Of a DNA stretch of 59,244 bases, positions 17,969 through 26,850 are shown piece by piece (positions within the stretch are counted from its first letter, which is position 1; each line of letters starts with the position of its first letter). The notes below the pieces were generated by a model. The model did no database searches and was not told the origin of the DNA. It worked only from the letters and a program-made list of their open reading frames with translations. Made by a program: the position numbers and the translations under genes. This DNA is from Lentisphaerota bacterium (GTDB lineage Bacteria; Verrucomicrobiota; Kiritimatiellia; UBA8416; JABMPJ01): assembly GCA_013203785.1 (NCBI GenBank), contig JABMPJ010000210.1, positions 1 to 59,244 on the forward strand. Reading direction: 5' to 3'.

Positions 17969-19105
17969 ATGAAGACAGCAGTTGTCAGCACGGGTCTACA
18001 GCACGTAGCGCGCGGTGTTGAGGCATGGGCCCGTATGTTGGCCTCCGAGTTAAGGAATCAAAATATTGACGTCACGTTGTTCATGGGATCTGGTGGGTGC
18101 TGTTGCTCCGCTGAAACGGTGATTTGGTGTCTGCCACGAGGAACAGCCGCGAATCGATTGCTTTCTATTGCTGGAGCCCGCTGTGGGGGGTGGCGCTACG
18201 GGTTCGGTAGTCCATATCAAATCGAGCAGACCACATTCTCTGTGGGATTGATTCGGGAGTTACGGCGTGGGTGCTATGATGTGGTCCATCTACAGGACTC
18301 ATGGCTGGCCTGGCTTCTGGAGTGTGCTCGGAGGCGGGGTATGCACTCTGCGAAGGTGATTGTGGTCAATGGCACAGAGGATCCCGTGGAGTTTCTCAGG
18401 CGTTTCGACCACGTCCAGGAGCTGTCGCCAACCTACTACGAACGCCATGGGTCCGACGTCGGCGCAGGAAAGTGGTTCTGTGTCCCGAACTTTGTCGACA
18501 CTTCGCTGTTTGTTCCGGTTGAGCAGGGCGAGGGCATGAGAGAGGCCCTTGGCCTGATGCCGGGTGACCGTGTCGTCCTTTCTGTAGGGGCTCTCAATAG
18601 GCGCAAAAGAGTGGATTGGTTGATTGAGGAGTGTGCGCGAATTGATGATCCCTTCCTCCGTCTTGTCTTGTGTGGTGCGGTTTCATGTGAGGATGGTAGT
18701 GACCTTTTGGCCGCTAAGGCTCGCGCGATACTCGGTGGTCGTGTTCTAATTCTGAGTGATCTCGACCTTCGGCGGATGCCAGAGGTCTATGCCTGCGCTG
18801 ATGTTTTCGTGCTCTGTTCACTTCAGGAGATCTTTGGTATTGTCTTTCTTGAGGCGATGGCATGTGGCGTGCCATGCATAGGCCACACCTATCCAACTAC
18901 TGAATGGGTTATTGGTGGCGGTGGCGTCACTGTCGATATGCAGAAGCAGGGGGCGCTTGCTCGGGTCATCGGCGAGATGCTGGCGAACCCATGCAGAAGT
19001 GTGGAGCTTGGTCGACAGGGCCGCAAGCGTGCCGTTGATGTATTCAGTCAAGAAGCTGTAACGAAGCAAGTGATTGCCATGTACGAGGTCGTACTGGGGA
19101 AATGA
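17969..19105 (+). CDS. GT4 family glycosyltransferase
   Basis: 378 residues in a GT-B fold. The C-terminal half shows LSVGALNRRKRVDWLIEECARI and the EX7E motif region QEIFGIVFLEAMACGVPCIG, typical of GT4 retaining enzymes. The start at 17969 (MKTAVVSTGLQHVARGVE) is chosen because GAAGGG lies 8 nt upstream and family N-termini begin here; the open frame extends back into the preceding gene. It overlaps the following GT2 gene by ATGA. Confidence 0.87.
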   Translation: MKTAVVSTGLQHVARGVEAWARMLASELRNQNIDVTLFMGSGGCCCSAETVIWCLPRGTAANRLLSIAGARCGGWRYGFGSPYQIEQTTFSVGLIRELRRGCYDVVHLQDSWLAWLLECARRRGMHSAKVIVVNGTEDPVEFLRRFDHVQELSPTYYERHGSDVGAGKWFCVPNFVDTSLFVPVEQGEGMREALGLMPGDRVVLSVGALNRRKRVDWLIEECARIDDPFLRLVLCGAVSCEDGSDLLAAKARAILGGRVLILSDLDLRRMPEVYACADVFVLCSLQEIFGIVFLEAMACGVPCIGHTYPTTEWVIGGGGVTVDMQKQGALARVIGEMLANPCRSVELGRQGRKRAVDVFSQEAVTKQVIAMYEVVLGK

Positions 19106-20184
19106 CGAAACCACAGATGCGCTATGTCGATGAGCCCCTGCGAACGTCGAGGGGCTTGCGTGTGGATGGCGCAGATCGACATGGGCCGGGTGCGGATATC
19201 AGCGTCATTATTCCTGCCTACAACTCAGCGATGACGCTTGAGGCTGCTCTTGATTCAGTTGCGGCACAAAGCATCATCCAGGAGATTGATGGCGGAGCAT
19301 TGAATACTGTGGTCGAGGTTATCGTGGTGGATGATTGTTCTTCGGACGATACGCTTGGTGCGGCCCAACAATGGCTAAATCGCATCTCTCCCCCACCGTT
19401 CAGCTTCAGATTGTCGCGTCTTCCATCCAACGGTGGGCCTGCCGCCGCACGGAACGACGGCATCTCGAAGGCCTGTGGCAAGTGGGTGGCGTTTCTTGAT
19501 TCCGATGATGCTTGGTTGCCGCATCGATTGGCTGCGCAGATTACGCTTGCTGAGAAGTACCCTAGTGTTGCGATGTGGTGCGGGGAAACGATAGGGATGG
19601 AGATCGAAAGGGGTGAAAAAAGGGCTAAGGGAGGACAGCGGAAAACTGAAATGGCGGGGCGCGAGAACCTTCCGTCCTGTGAGGAGATTACACTCGAGAA
19701 TTTGGCCGTAGAGAATCCCGTCGCCACGTCAACTGTTCTTGTGAAGAAGTCCGTCCTTGATAAGGTGGGTGGGTTTGATGAGCAGTTTCGCGGGCCTGAG
19801 GACTACGATTTGTGGCTGCGTGTGGCTGCAATGGGGAGAGTCGTGAAGATGGTACAGCCCCTCTCACGGTATCGTTATGTGCAGGGGAGTCTGAGCCTGG
19901 ATGAGCGGCGTTTCATGCCTGAGGTGTTGCGGGTCTTGGACAAGGCTTTTGGGAGTGGTGGGGTTCTTGAGGGTCGGAAGGCGCTGAAGCGTGCGGCCCG
20001 GTCGACTCAGTTCTGGAGTGCATCGTGGATGGCATTCTGTCGTGGAGACCGCTGGCGTGCGGTTGAGTTGTGGGTAGCTGCGTATTGGCTTAACCTTTGG
20101 ACGGCGGCCAGGAAGAAGCGCAAATGGTGGCCGCTGCTGCTACGATACATGATGGGAAGGGTTAAAGAGAAGGCTGAGAGCTGA
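19102..20184 (+). CDS. GT2 family glycosyltransferase
   Basis: 360 residues. A GT-A domain begins at about residue 33: ISVIIPAYNSAMTLEAALDSV, VIVVDDCSSDDT, NGGPAAARNDGI and the DxD site FLDSDDAWLPHRL, with the acceptor-side GGFDEQFRGPEDYDLWLRV. The C-terminus is basic and amphipathic. ATGA overlap with the upstream GT4 gene. Its last codons (KAES) lie in a repeat shared with 20990-21029. Confidence 0.87.
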   Translation: MTKPQMRYVDEPLRTSRGLRVDGADRHGPGADISVIIPAYNSAMTLEAALDSVAAQSIIQEIDGGALNTVVEVIVVDDCSSDDTLGAAQQWLNRISPPPFSFRLSRLPSNGGPAAARNDGISKACGKWVAFLDSDDAWLPHRLAAQITLAEKYPSVAMWCGETIGMEIERGEKRAKGGQRKTEMAGRENLPSCEEITLENLAVENPVATSTVLVKKSVLDKVGGFDEQFRGPEDYDLWLRVAAMGRVVKMVQPLSRYRYVQGSLSLDERRFMPEVLRVLDKAFGSGGVLEGRKALKRAARSTQFWSASWMAFCRGDRWRAVELWVAAYWLNLWTAARKKRKWWPLLLRYMMGRVKEKAES

Positions 20185-20212
20185 AGCCGTGCCGATGGCG
20201 CGGCAAGTCTGG
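20173..20212 (+). repeat. 40-bp dispersed repeat with hairpin, copy 1
   Basis: About 80% identical by eye to 20990-21029. It contains GCCGTGCC-GAT-GGCGCGGC (20186-20204), an 8-bp stem with a three-base loop. It overlaps the last codons of the GT2 gene and lies just upstream of the ribosome site of the acyltransferase gene. Confidence 0.65.
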
Positions 20213-20237
20213 GAGTCGAAGGGAGGAAGGAAACGGC

Positions 20238-20912
20238 GTGATCTTGCCGGTTGATGCGATGAATGCAAAAACTTTGCTCAAGAGGCTGCTTCACTCTGGG
20301 TTGCCTGTGCCGACAGTGATTCAATCGGTGATCCGGTCGTGCTACCGTCTGGGCGTGACGGTGACGGAGTTCTTTCGCTGGCTGTATGGCTTTGTGATTG
20401 TGGCACCGGTGTTACGCTCAATTGCAAAGGTGGGTGAACAGTTACGGATCGAACGGATCCCCTATATCCGCGGCCCGGGTCGCGTCGTGATAGGTGACCG
20501 GGTCTATCTCTCAGGGAAGATCAATATTGGTTTTTCATCGAAAGATGCTGAGGTGCCAGAGTTGCAGATCGGGAACGATACCTTCATTGGACATGGCTGT
20601 TGTTTCAACGTGACCAGGAGGGTCTCGATTGGCTCGCAGGTGCTGCTGGCCGGGGGAGTGCGGATTCAGGACAGTGACGGGCACCCACTGGATGCCGAAA
20701 AGCGGCATGTCGGGTGCCCGGTTGCTCCTCAGGATGTGGCGTCTGTGAACATCGAAGACGGGGCCTGGATTGGACAGCAGTGCATAATCCTGAAGGGCGT
20801 CACGATCGGCCGTAATTCGGTGGTTGGTGCGGGATCTGTTGTGACCAAGGACATCCCGCCTGACACCTTGGTGGCTGGTGTTCCGGCGCGGGTGATTCGT
20901 GGGCTTGGATAG
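20238..20912 (+). CDS. Hexapeptide acyltransferase (WbbJ/LacA-like)
   Basis: 224 residues. After a helical N-terminus, residues 75-224 form a left-handed beta-helix: IGDRVYLSGKINIG, IGNDTFIGHGCCFN, IGSQVLLAGGVRIQDSDGHP, IEDGAWIGQQCIILKGVTIGRNSVVGAGSVVTKDIPPDTLVAGVPARVIRG. This is the classic sugar O-acetyltransferase pattern of WbbJ, with the DSDGHP loop where the catalytic His sits. GTG start with GGAGGAAGG upstream; ATG 20259 is an alternative. It likely acetylates a sugar of the repeat unit. Confidence 0.87.
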   Translation: MILPVDAMNAKTLLKRLLHSGLPVPTVIQSVIRSCYRLGVTVTEFFRWLYGFVIVAPVLRSIAKVGEQLRIERIPYIRGPGRVVIGDRVYLSGKINIGFSSKDAEVPELQIGNDTFIGHGCCFNVTRRVSIGSQVLLAGGVRIQDSDGHPLDAEKRHVGCPVAPQDVASVNIEDGAWIGQQCIILKGVTIGRNSVVGAGSVVTKDIPPDTLVAGVPARVIRGLG

Positions 20913-20935
20913 GGAGAGAGTGGGGCCGCAGACTT

Positions 20936-20954
20936 GTCCCGCCCATGGCGGGAC
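20936..20954 (+). repeat. Perfect 8-bp hairpin with CAT triloop
   Basis: GTCCCGCC-CAT-GGCGGGAC lies 24 bp after the acyltransferase stop. It is not followed by a T run, so it is not a standard terminator; it may be a processing or attenuation hairpin, or a small palindromic repeat. Confidence 0.55.
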
Positions 20955-20989
20955 GGACGTAGGTAAGAGCCGATTGGTATAAGGACAGA

Positions 20990-21029
20990 GCTGCGAGCGG
21001 AAACCGCGTCGATGGCGCGGCAGGCCCGG
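20990..21029 (+). repeat. 40-bp dispersed repeat, copy 2
   Basis: Second copy of the repeat at 20173-20212, about 80% identical, with the central GATGGCGCGGCA kept. It sits about 25 nt before the GTG of the CapK-like gene, in the same position relative to the start as copy 1. Confidence 0.6.
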
Positions 21030-21054
21030 AAGCTGAGAGAGAGAAGAGACCAAC

Positions 21055-22392
21055 GTGCCGTGTGCAACCAGATACATCAGTGACCTTGTCGGTGATCTTA
21101 AAGGATATCGTCGAGGGGCTATTCGGCGTGAGGTCGTTGCCAATATGTCACGGTCGAGCGAGCAGTTGACGGCCGTTGCGGAGCGTTTGCTGCAAGATCG
21201 AATCAGGGCCGCTTTGCGTGACTGCCCCCTCTACAGGGAGAAGGTGGATGCACATTGCGGTATGTTGCCTGATGCTGGATCCGTTCCCCTTGTCGAGCTG
21301 CCCGTGTGGACGAAGGCGGATCTACGGGCATTGTGGGAACAGGTGCATAACACCCCAGCTCCCGGAGGAATTCCTCACTCCACCGGGGGATCAACGGGTT
21401 CACCATCAAAGTTTTTTATTACACGTGAGAGCTATGAATGGCGCATGGCAGTGTCGGATCGTGGGTATGGCTGGGCGGGCGCGGACGAGGGAGCGCCATC
21501 CTACTATGTCTGGGGCGTATCGATTGCCCTGCCAAGTCTGCTACAGCGAGTGAAAGGCGATCTACAGCATAGGCTACAGCACAGGAAGTACTTCGACAGT
21601 TTTGATTTCGCCGACCATCGTAAGCAGGTGTGCTGTAGACAGATCGAGGCGTTTCGGCCGAAGGCGATCGTGGGGTACGCCGGAAACCTGGTGGATTTGG
21701 CAATGTTCGTGCGACGCAATCCAGATGCGCTGACTTGGCGTTCGGAAAGTGTGGTCACTGCGGCAGATGGATTGCGGCAGGGACAGCGTGAGTTGCTTGA
21801 GGAGACCCTTGGGAAAAGAGTGTTTCTGACCTATGGTAGCCGCGAGTTCATGTTGATCGGAGCCGAGTGTTCTGAGCACAAGGGATACCACTTGTCCGTC
21901 GACAACCTGTGGGTCGAGATCGTTGACGACCAGGGGTTGCCCGTTCCGGCTGGTGAGAGTGGCCGTATTCTAATCACTGACCTGCATAACACGGCAACGC
22001 CCTTTATTCGCTATGAGATTGCGGATGTGGGCGCGATGTCTTCCGAGCCGTGTTCTTGCGGTCTGCCATTTCCGCTGCTGGAACGTGTCGATGGCCGGAT
22101 GCAGGAGCGGATTGAACTACCGAGCGGAGAATCTTTGACGGCGCTGTTCATTCCTCACTTGATGAAGGAATTTGAATGGGTGCGAGCCTATCAAGTGCGG
22201 CAGTTGTCTGGCTCAGAGCTCTGCATGGACCTCATCACAGATGAACCGCTACAGGATGAGAAGACGAGCCTCATTGTCCGCTATCTGCAGCCGAGAGTGG
22301 GCGAGACTATGCGAGTAATCTGTAGGCGTGTCGATTCCCTGCAGAAGTCATCTTCGGGTAAGACCCCCATTGTGATTCGCGAGAAGGAGTAG
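21055..22392 (+). CDS. CapK/PaaK-like adenylate-forming enzyme
   Basis: 445 residues of the phenylacetate-CoA ligase-like branch found in capsule loci (CapK). The AMP-binding P-loop STGGSTGSPSKFF starts at residue 109. Later motifs are TYGSREFMLIGAEC, AGESGRILITDLHNTATPFIRYEIADVG and the C-terminal SSSGKTPIVIRE. It probably activates a carboxylic acid for attachment to a sugar or carrier, which fits the asparagine synthase next to it and the ACP module upstream. The GTG start has only a weak ribosome site. Confidence 0.85.
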   Translation: MPCATRYISDLVGDLKGYRRGAIRREVVANMSRSSEQLTAVAERLLQDRIRAALRDCPLYREKVDAHCGMLPDAGSVPLVELPVWTKADLRALWEQVHNTPAPGGIPHSTGGSTGSPSKFFITRESYEWRMAVSDRGYGWAGADEGAPSYYVWGVSIALPSLLQRVKGDLQHRLQHRKYFDSFDFADHRKQVCCRQIEAFRPKAIVGYAGNLVDLAMFVRRNPDALTWRSESVVTAADGLRQGQRELLEETLGKRVFLTYGSREFMLIGAECSEHKGYHLSVDNLWVEIVDDQGLPVPAGESGRILITDLHNTATPFIRYEIADVGAMSSEPCSCGLPFPLLERVDGRMQERIELPSGESLTALFIPHLMKEFEWVRAYQVRQLSGSELCMDLITDEPLQDEKTSLIVRYLQPRVGETMRVICRRVDSLQKSSSGKTPIVIREKE

Positions 22393-22398
22393 ACGGTC

Positions 22399-24285
22399 AT
22401 GTGTGGTATCTGCGGTGTTATTGCGACTTCGGGAATGGAGCTGGAGTCTGTTGTCAGGAGCATGAGTGCTTCCCTCGAGCACCGTGGTCCCGATGCTGCG
22501 GGATTTGCAGCAGGCAGGGGATGGGCGTTAGGGCACCAGAGGCTCAGTATCGTTGATCTCTCCGAAAAAGCCAGGCAGCCCATGGAGAACGAGGATGGGA
22601 GCTGTGCCCTGGTCTGTAACGGAGAGATATACAACCATTTGGATATTAGAGGACAGTTGCTCGCCGATGGTCACATATTCAAGAGTAACTCGGACTCCGA
22701 GGCCATTCTACATCTGTTGGAGGACGGCTCCGCAGGCGTGGCCCGCCTCAATGGCATGTTTGCATTTGCCTTCCTCGATAAGCGATCCCGAAAGCTCATC
22801 CTGTGCCGTGACCGTTTGGGGATCAAGCCGCTTTACTACTATCGGTGGCCCGGCGGGTTTGCATTCGCCTCCGAGAGCAAGGCTTTTGCCTCGCTGCCGA
22901 ATTGGCGCGCCAGCCTGAAGAGGGAGGTGCTGGGCGAATACTTTCGCTATCGTTTCATTGCGGGTGAGGAAACGCTGCTGGATGGCGTGACCTTGCTTCC
23001 TCCCGCAAGTCTTCTATTCCTGGATCTGGATTCCCTGAACGTTGACATCCGTTCGTATTGGGATGTGTCCAGAATCCGCGAAGCTCCCCTGGAAAATGAG
23101 GACGAGCAGCTCTTGGAGCTGCTTAGACAGAGCGTTCGGGACCGCCTTATGAGCGATGTTCCCTTGGGGGCACAGCTTAGCGGCGGGTTGGATTCGAGCC
23201 TCATAGCGGCACTGGCGGTAGAAGCCGGTCACCGCAATTTCCACACTTTCTCGGTCTGTTTTGATGAGGGGGACAGCGAGGAGAAGCAGGCCTTGCAGGT
23301 CGCGGAAGTCCTAGGGACAAAGCACCACCCTATCCGATATTCGGAGGCCGACTTCACAAGAGATCTCGTGGCGGGAACCCGCTTCAATGATGATCCCCTC
23401 AATCATGCAAACAGCCTGCCAATGATGAAGTTGTGCAGAGAGGCAAAGAAGGATGTTACTGTGTTGCTTACCGGAGAAGGAGCCGACGAGCTGTTTGCCG
23501 GATACTCCTGGCACCGACGGATGGCCAGGTTTGAGAGGCTATGGCCGCTGGCGGGCATGATGCCGTTGAGAGGTGTTGAGAGACTGGTGGCCATGCGGTC
23601 AAAGGCCGCGCGGGTTCTCGCGTTCGCAGGTCTCTCCCGGGAGCTCGCAGCCATTCGCGCATCGGAATGGGTTTCTGGCCGTGCACTGAAGGCTGTTGGC
23701 ATTGCTGATTCATGGCGCGAGGAAACGAGAAAAGCCCGTCTTGGCAATATCGATGCGTTCGACCTGCTCTTCGCGGCGCTCGATGTCGATAGACGGGCGT
23801 ACCTCACCAATGTGCTTCATCGCCAGGATCGCATGAGCATGGCGTGCGCCATAGAGTCGCGTGTCCCGTTCTTGGATCATCGCGTGGTGGAGTTCTCTAT
23901 GCAGCTGGGACGAGATGCGCTCATGGGCGGAATCCAGGGGAAGCAGATCTTGCGCCGCGTTGCCCGTAATTTCTTGCCCGCCGCGATAACGTTCCAGCCC
24001 AAGATAGGCTTCCGTGTTCCGCTTTCGCTGTGGTTTCAGCGAGAGCGCGGACTGGGCGGGCTGTTGCACTGGTTGCATGATGAGCGAGCTGCGATGCGGG
24101 GTATCTGGGATCCGGAGAAGGCGAGGACCGTGATCGCAGAGCATCAAACAGGAACGGCTGACTGGTCTGATCTGTTATGGGTGTTGTTGACATTCGAGGT
24201 CTGGGCTCGACTGCGCCTCGATGGGGAGTCGCAGGAGGCCTTGTGTGATCAAGTGTATCGCATGACTGAACTGAGGGATACTTGA
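22399..24285 (+). CDS. Asparagine synthase (glutamine-hydrolysing) family protein
   Basis: 628 residues. The N-terminal glutaminase starts with MCGICGVI, leaving the catalytic Cys2 after Met removal, and has LEHRGPDAAG and LGHQRLSIVDLS. The synthetase domain holds the ATP pyrophosphatase loop SGGLDSS at 261-267. Proteins of this type in polysaccharide loci usually amidate a carboxyl group such as that of a uronic acid rather than make asparagine. It lies 6 bp after the CapK-like gene and 4 bp before GT4. Confidence 0.9.
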   Translation: MCGICGVIATSGMELESVVRSMSASLEHRGPDAAGFAAGRGWALGHQRLSIVDLSEKARQPMENEDGSCALVCNGEIYNHLDIRGQLLADGHIFKSNSDSEAILHLLEDGSAGVARLNGMFAFAFLDKRSRKLILCRDRLGIKPLYYYRWPGGFAFASESKAFASLPNWRASLKREVLGEYFRYRFIAGEETLLDGVTLLPPASLLFLDLDSLNVDIRSYWDVSRIREAPLENEDEQLLELLRQSVRDRLMSDVPLGAQLSGGLDSSLIAALAVEAGHRNFHTFSVCFDEGDSEEKQALQVAEVLGTKHHPIRYSEADFTRDLVAGTRFNDDPLNHANSLPMMKLCREAKKDVTVLLTGEGADELFAGYSWHRRMARFERLWPLAGMMPLRGVERLVAMRSKAARVLAFAGLSRELAAIRASEWVSGRALKAVGIADSWREETRKARLGNIDAFDLLFAALDVDRRAYLTNVLHRQDRMSMACAIESRVPFLDHRVVEFSMQLGRDALMGGIQGKQILRRVARNFLPAAITFQPKIGFRVPLSLWFQRERGLGGLLHWLHDERAAMRGIWDPEKARTVIAEHQTGTADWSDLLWVLLTFEVWARLRLDGESQEALCDQVYRMTELRDT

Positions 24286-24289
24286 ACTC

Positions 24290-25441
24290 ATGAGACCATC
24301 TCCAGTTGTTGCCCAAGTCGTGCCCTCTTTGGCTCTCGGAGGAATGGAGCGCATGGTGGGTGATATGCTCAGGGAGGCAGACCGACGAGGGGACCCCGCC
24401 ATGCTGTTCTGCACCGACAGCGCGGGTTTCCTGTACGATAGCATGCCGGCGATCACGAAGGCGGTTGGGCATCGGCATCCGTCGTTGGCAGGCTTCGACC
24501 CCGGATTGCTTTACCGTATGGTCTCTTGCTTTCGTAAAGCGTCTGTCGATATCCTGCACGCACACAACCTTGTCGCTCAACTCTATGCAGCCTTGGCGGC
24601 CAAGGTGCTCAGGATCCCATGCGTAGCGACAGTGCACGGCCAAGGCGTGACCTATGGACGTCGCGGCAACCGGCTCAAGCGAGTTCTCGGGCGATTGACG
24701 GACACCACAGTTGCTGTCTCAAACGATGCTGCGGGTGTACTCCTAGCTCAGCACGCCGTCAACAGAAGCCGATTGTCGGTGATCGCAAACGGAGTATCTC
24801 CGACCGTAGCCTCCGCCCTTTTGGACATCAGCGCCGGAGGGCGGTCTGCAGCCCGTTGCCGCCTCGGGGTCCGTGGTGATGCGATTGTGATCGGCAGTGT
24901 AGGCCGTTTCTCAGTGGAGAAGAACTACCCCATGCTGGTAGAGGCTGTTGCGGAGCTCTGTGTCGGATTGGAGGGCGGAGATACAACACGTCCTCTGCAA
25001 TTGGTCTTGATTGGCGAAGGGCCAGATGAATACCGCATTCGCGAATCGATTAGCGCGGCGGGGTTTGAAGACGGTGTCCTTCTGCCCGGGCGGTCGGATG
25101 AAGTGTCGGAATGGTTGAAGGCTATGGACATATTCTGTCTCTCTTCTGACACTGAGGGAATGTCACTGTCGTTACTGGAGGCTTGCTGGGCAGGGCTCCC
25201 CGCTGTGGTTACTGATGTGGGGGGGAACGCCGAGGTCGTTGTGCCAGGTCAGACTGGTACGGTCATCGGGGCGAGAGACCGGGCAGCCATGGTGGATGCG
25301 CTTCGGCCGCTTGTTCTTGACGAGGTCCTTCGCAAAGCGATGGGTATGCGCGCACGCCAGAACGCAAAGGAACGGTTCAGTTTTGAGCGAACATATAACG
25401 AGTATGTGAAGCTCTACCAAGCTCTCTGTGGGGCGCAATGA
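24290..25441 (+). CDS. GT4 family glycosyltransferase
   Basis: 383 residues in a GT-B fold, with PSLALGGMERMVGDML near the N-terminus, LHAHNLVAQLYAALAAK, IGSVGRFSVEKNYPMLVEAV in the donor domain and the EX7E region TEGMSLSLLEACWAGLPAVVTDVGGNAEVV. It resembles sugar transferases of exosortase-type exopolysaccharide loci. ATGA overlap with the next gene. Confidence 0.88.
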   Translation: MRPSPVVAQVVPSLALGGMERMVGDMLREADRRGDPAMLFCTDSAGFLYDSMPAITKAVGHRHPSLAGFDPGLLYRMVSCFRKASVDILHAHNLVAQLYAALAAKVLRIPCVATVHGQGVTYGRRGNRLKRVLGRLTDTTVAVSNDAAGVLLAQHAVNRSRLSVIANGVSPTVASALLDISAGGRSAARCRLGVRGDAIVIGSVGRFSVEKNYPMLVEAVAELCVGLEGGDTTRPLQLVLIGEGPDEYRIRESISAAGFEDGVLLPGRSDEVSEWLKAMDIFCLSSDTEGMSLSLLEACWAGLPAVVTDVGGNAEVVVPGQTGTVIGARDRAAMVDALRPLVLDEVLRKAMGMRARQNAKERFSFERTYNEYVKLYQALCGAQ

Positions 25442-26850
25442 AACTCCTTGCGGTAACCAATCTCTATCCTCTCCCATGCGAGCCGCGTCGAGGGATGTTC
25501 AATGCGCAGCTCTTCGCCGCGCTGGTTGGGCAGGGCGTTGAACTGTCGACTATTGTCCTCGTGCCCGAGTGGCGAATGTGGCGGTGGTCGACAATCCGGC
25601 GCTGGGACGCGCCGTATCGGAGGGCTGGGGGCGGATCCGCCTGCGCTAACCGGCTTCGCCAAGGCTTCGCAAGTCAAGAGGCTACGGAGGAGAAGACGCT
25701 GGACGTTGGAGTGGGGGATGGAAGGCTACCCGCAGTCAGATACGTTCCGGTCTTTCATCTTCCGGTAGTGGGCCGCAACATGGCGTCGCGGTTTCATGTG
25801 TGGGCGTTGCGGAGACATCGTGCCTTATATGAGGCATGTGATGCTGTTCTGGCCACATGGCTGTATCCTGACGCGGTAGCGGCGGGGGTTGTCGCCGGCG
25901 AATGCGGGAAGCCGTTTTGGGTCAAAGTGCATGGGACGGACCGTTTTCATATGGAGCATCCGGGAAGGAGGGCGACAATCCAAGACGTCGCGAAGGACGC
26001 TGCAGGCTTCTTGCCTAACGCACAGTTCCTTGCTGAATACCTGGTGGAACACGGCATACCTGAGCAGAAAGTGCATGTCGTGCGGCACGGTGTTGATCGT
26101 GACCGGTTTCATTTCAGACCGCGCGAAGAGGCGGCTGCGGTGCTTCAGAAGGTGGAAACGCAGATCCTCCTGAGCCCTGCGGGCTATAGTGGACAAGTGA
26201 ACGCGGATGAATGCGGATGTGAGATGAGGAAGACGATTCTGTATGTGGGCAATCTGGAGCACATTAAAGGGCCCGATAGACTGCTTCATGCGTGTGCGCA
26301 CATGATACGGAGAGATGAAAGCGGACCGCCTTCCTCCAACTCGTTTCGCCAAGGCTTTGCAGGTCAAGAGGCTCCGATGGACAGGGATCTAAAAACTGAA
26401 GGGCACTACGATCTGGACGTGGTGTTCGTTGGGAATGGCTCCATGCGGGGGCGGCTTGAGGCGCGGGCCAGGGATCTTGGTGTTGCCGGTCGCATCCATT
26501 TCCTTGGCAGTCGACCACACGAAGAGGTAGCGCTGTGGATGAGCGTGGCAGATTGTCTTTGTCTGCCGAGTCGGTCGGAGGGCATGCCCAATGTTGTAAT
26601 GGAGGCGCTGGCGAGTGGTTGTCCTGTGGCGGCAACGGATGTTGGTGACGTGAAGTGGTTGTTGAAGGATGGTGTGAACGGCTATGTTGTTGGCAACAGC
26701 GAATCGGAAGTGGTGACTGATCTGTCTCGCGCCATTGGCAGCGTGCTGAGTGAGAGATGGGATCGAGGTGCCATTGCCGCGTCAATGAAGGGCCAGACGT
26801 GGGAGCAAGCGGCCAAGGCTATCGTTCAGCGTCTGAAGGGGGCTGGTTGA
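25438..26850 (+). CDS. GT4 family glycosyltransferase with repeat-derived inserts
   Basis: 470 residues, longer than most GT4 enzymes. The fold is clear: LYPLPCEPRRGMFNAQLFAAL, WVKVHGTDRFH, HVVRHGVDRDRFH, ILYVGNLEHIKGPDRLL, and SEGMPNVVMEALASGCPVAATDVGDVKWLL with the EX7E pair. The extra length comes from inserts. Residues about 65-84 and 295-314 are encoded by two copies of a 58-bp repeat in the same frame (RQGFASQEA and RQGFAGQEA). A third stretch (residues about 244-263) resembles a CGCAGAT-type repeat. All keep the frame, and the catalytic motifs are intact, so the enzyme is probably active. ATGA start and a TGATG junction to the next gene. Confidence 0.85.
   Translation: MKLLAVTNLYPLPCEPRRGMFNAQLFAALVGQGVELSTIVLVPEWRMWRWSTIRRWDAPYRRAGGGSACANRLRQGFASQEATEEKTLDVGVGDGRLPAVRYVPVFHLPVVGRNMASRFHVWALRRHRALYEACDAVLATWLYPDAVAAGVVAGECGKPFWVKVHGTDRFHMEHPGRRATIQDVAKDAAGFLPNAQFLAEYLVEHGIPEQKVHVVRHGVDRDRFHFRPREEAAAVLQKVETQILLSPAGYSGQVNADECGCEMRKTILYVGNLEHIKGPDRLLHACAHMIRRDESGPPSSNSFRQGFAGQEAPMDRDLKTEGHYDLDVVFVGNGSMRGRLEARARDLGVAGRIHFLGSRPHEEVALWMSVADCLCLPSRSEGMPNVVMEALASGCPVAATDVGDVKWLLKDGVNGYVVGNSESEVVTDLSRAIGSVLSERWDRGAIAASMKGQTWEQAAKAIVQRLKGAG
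25633..25691 (+). repeat. 58-bp in-frame repeat, copy 1
   Basis: Shares TTCGCCAAGGCTTCGCA and GTCAAGAGGCT with 26323-26380, with similar flanks. It encodes NRLRQGFASQEATEE within the N-terminal domain of a GT4 enzyme. Confidence 0.75.
26323..26380 (+). repeat. 58-bp in-frame repeat, copy 2
   Basis: Second copy in the same gene and the same reading frame, encoding NSFRQGFAGQEAPMD within the donor-binding domain, between two conserved segments of the family. Confidence 0.75.

Noticed and set aside
20936..20954. Rho-independent terminator
   Set aside because: The stem is good, but there is no T run on either strand after it.
9399..24285. Full exosortase/PEP-CTERM system
   Set aside because: The deacetylase, polymerase and asparagine synthase resemble those loci, but no exosortase and no PEP-CTERM tail were found in the window.
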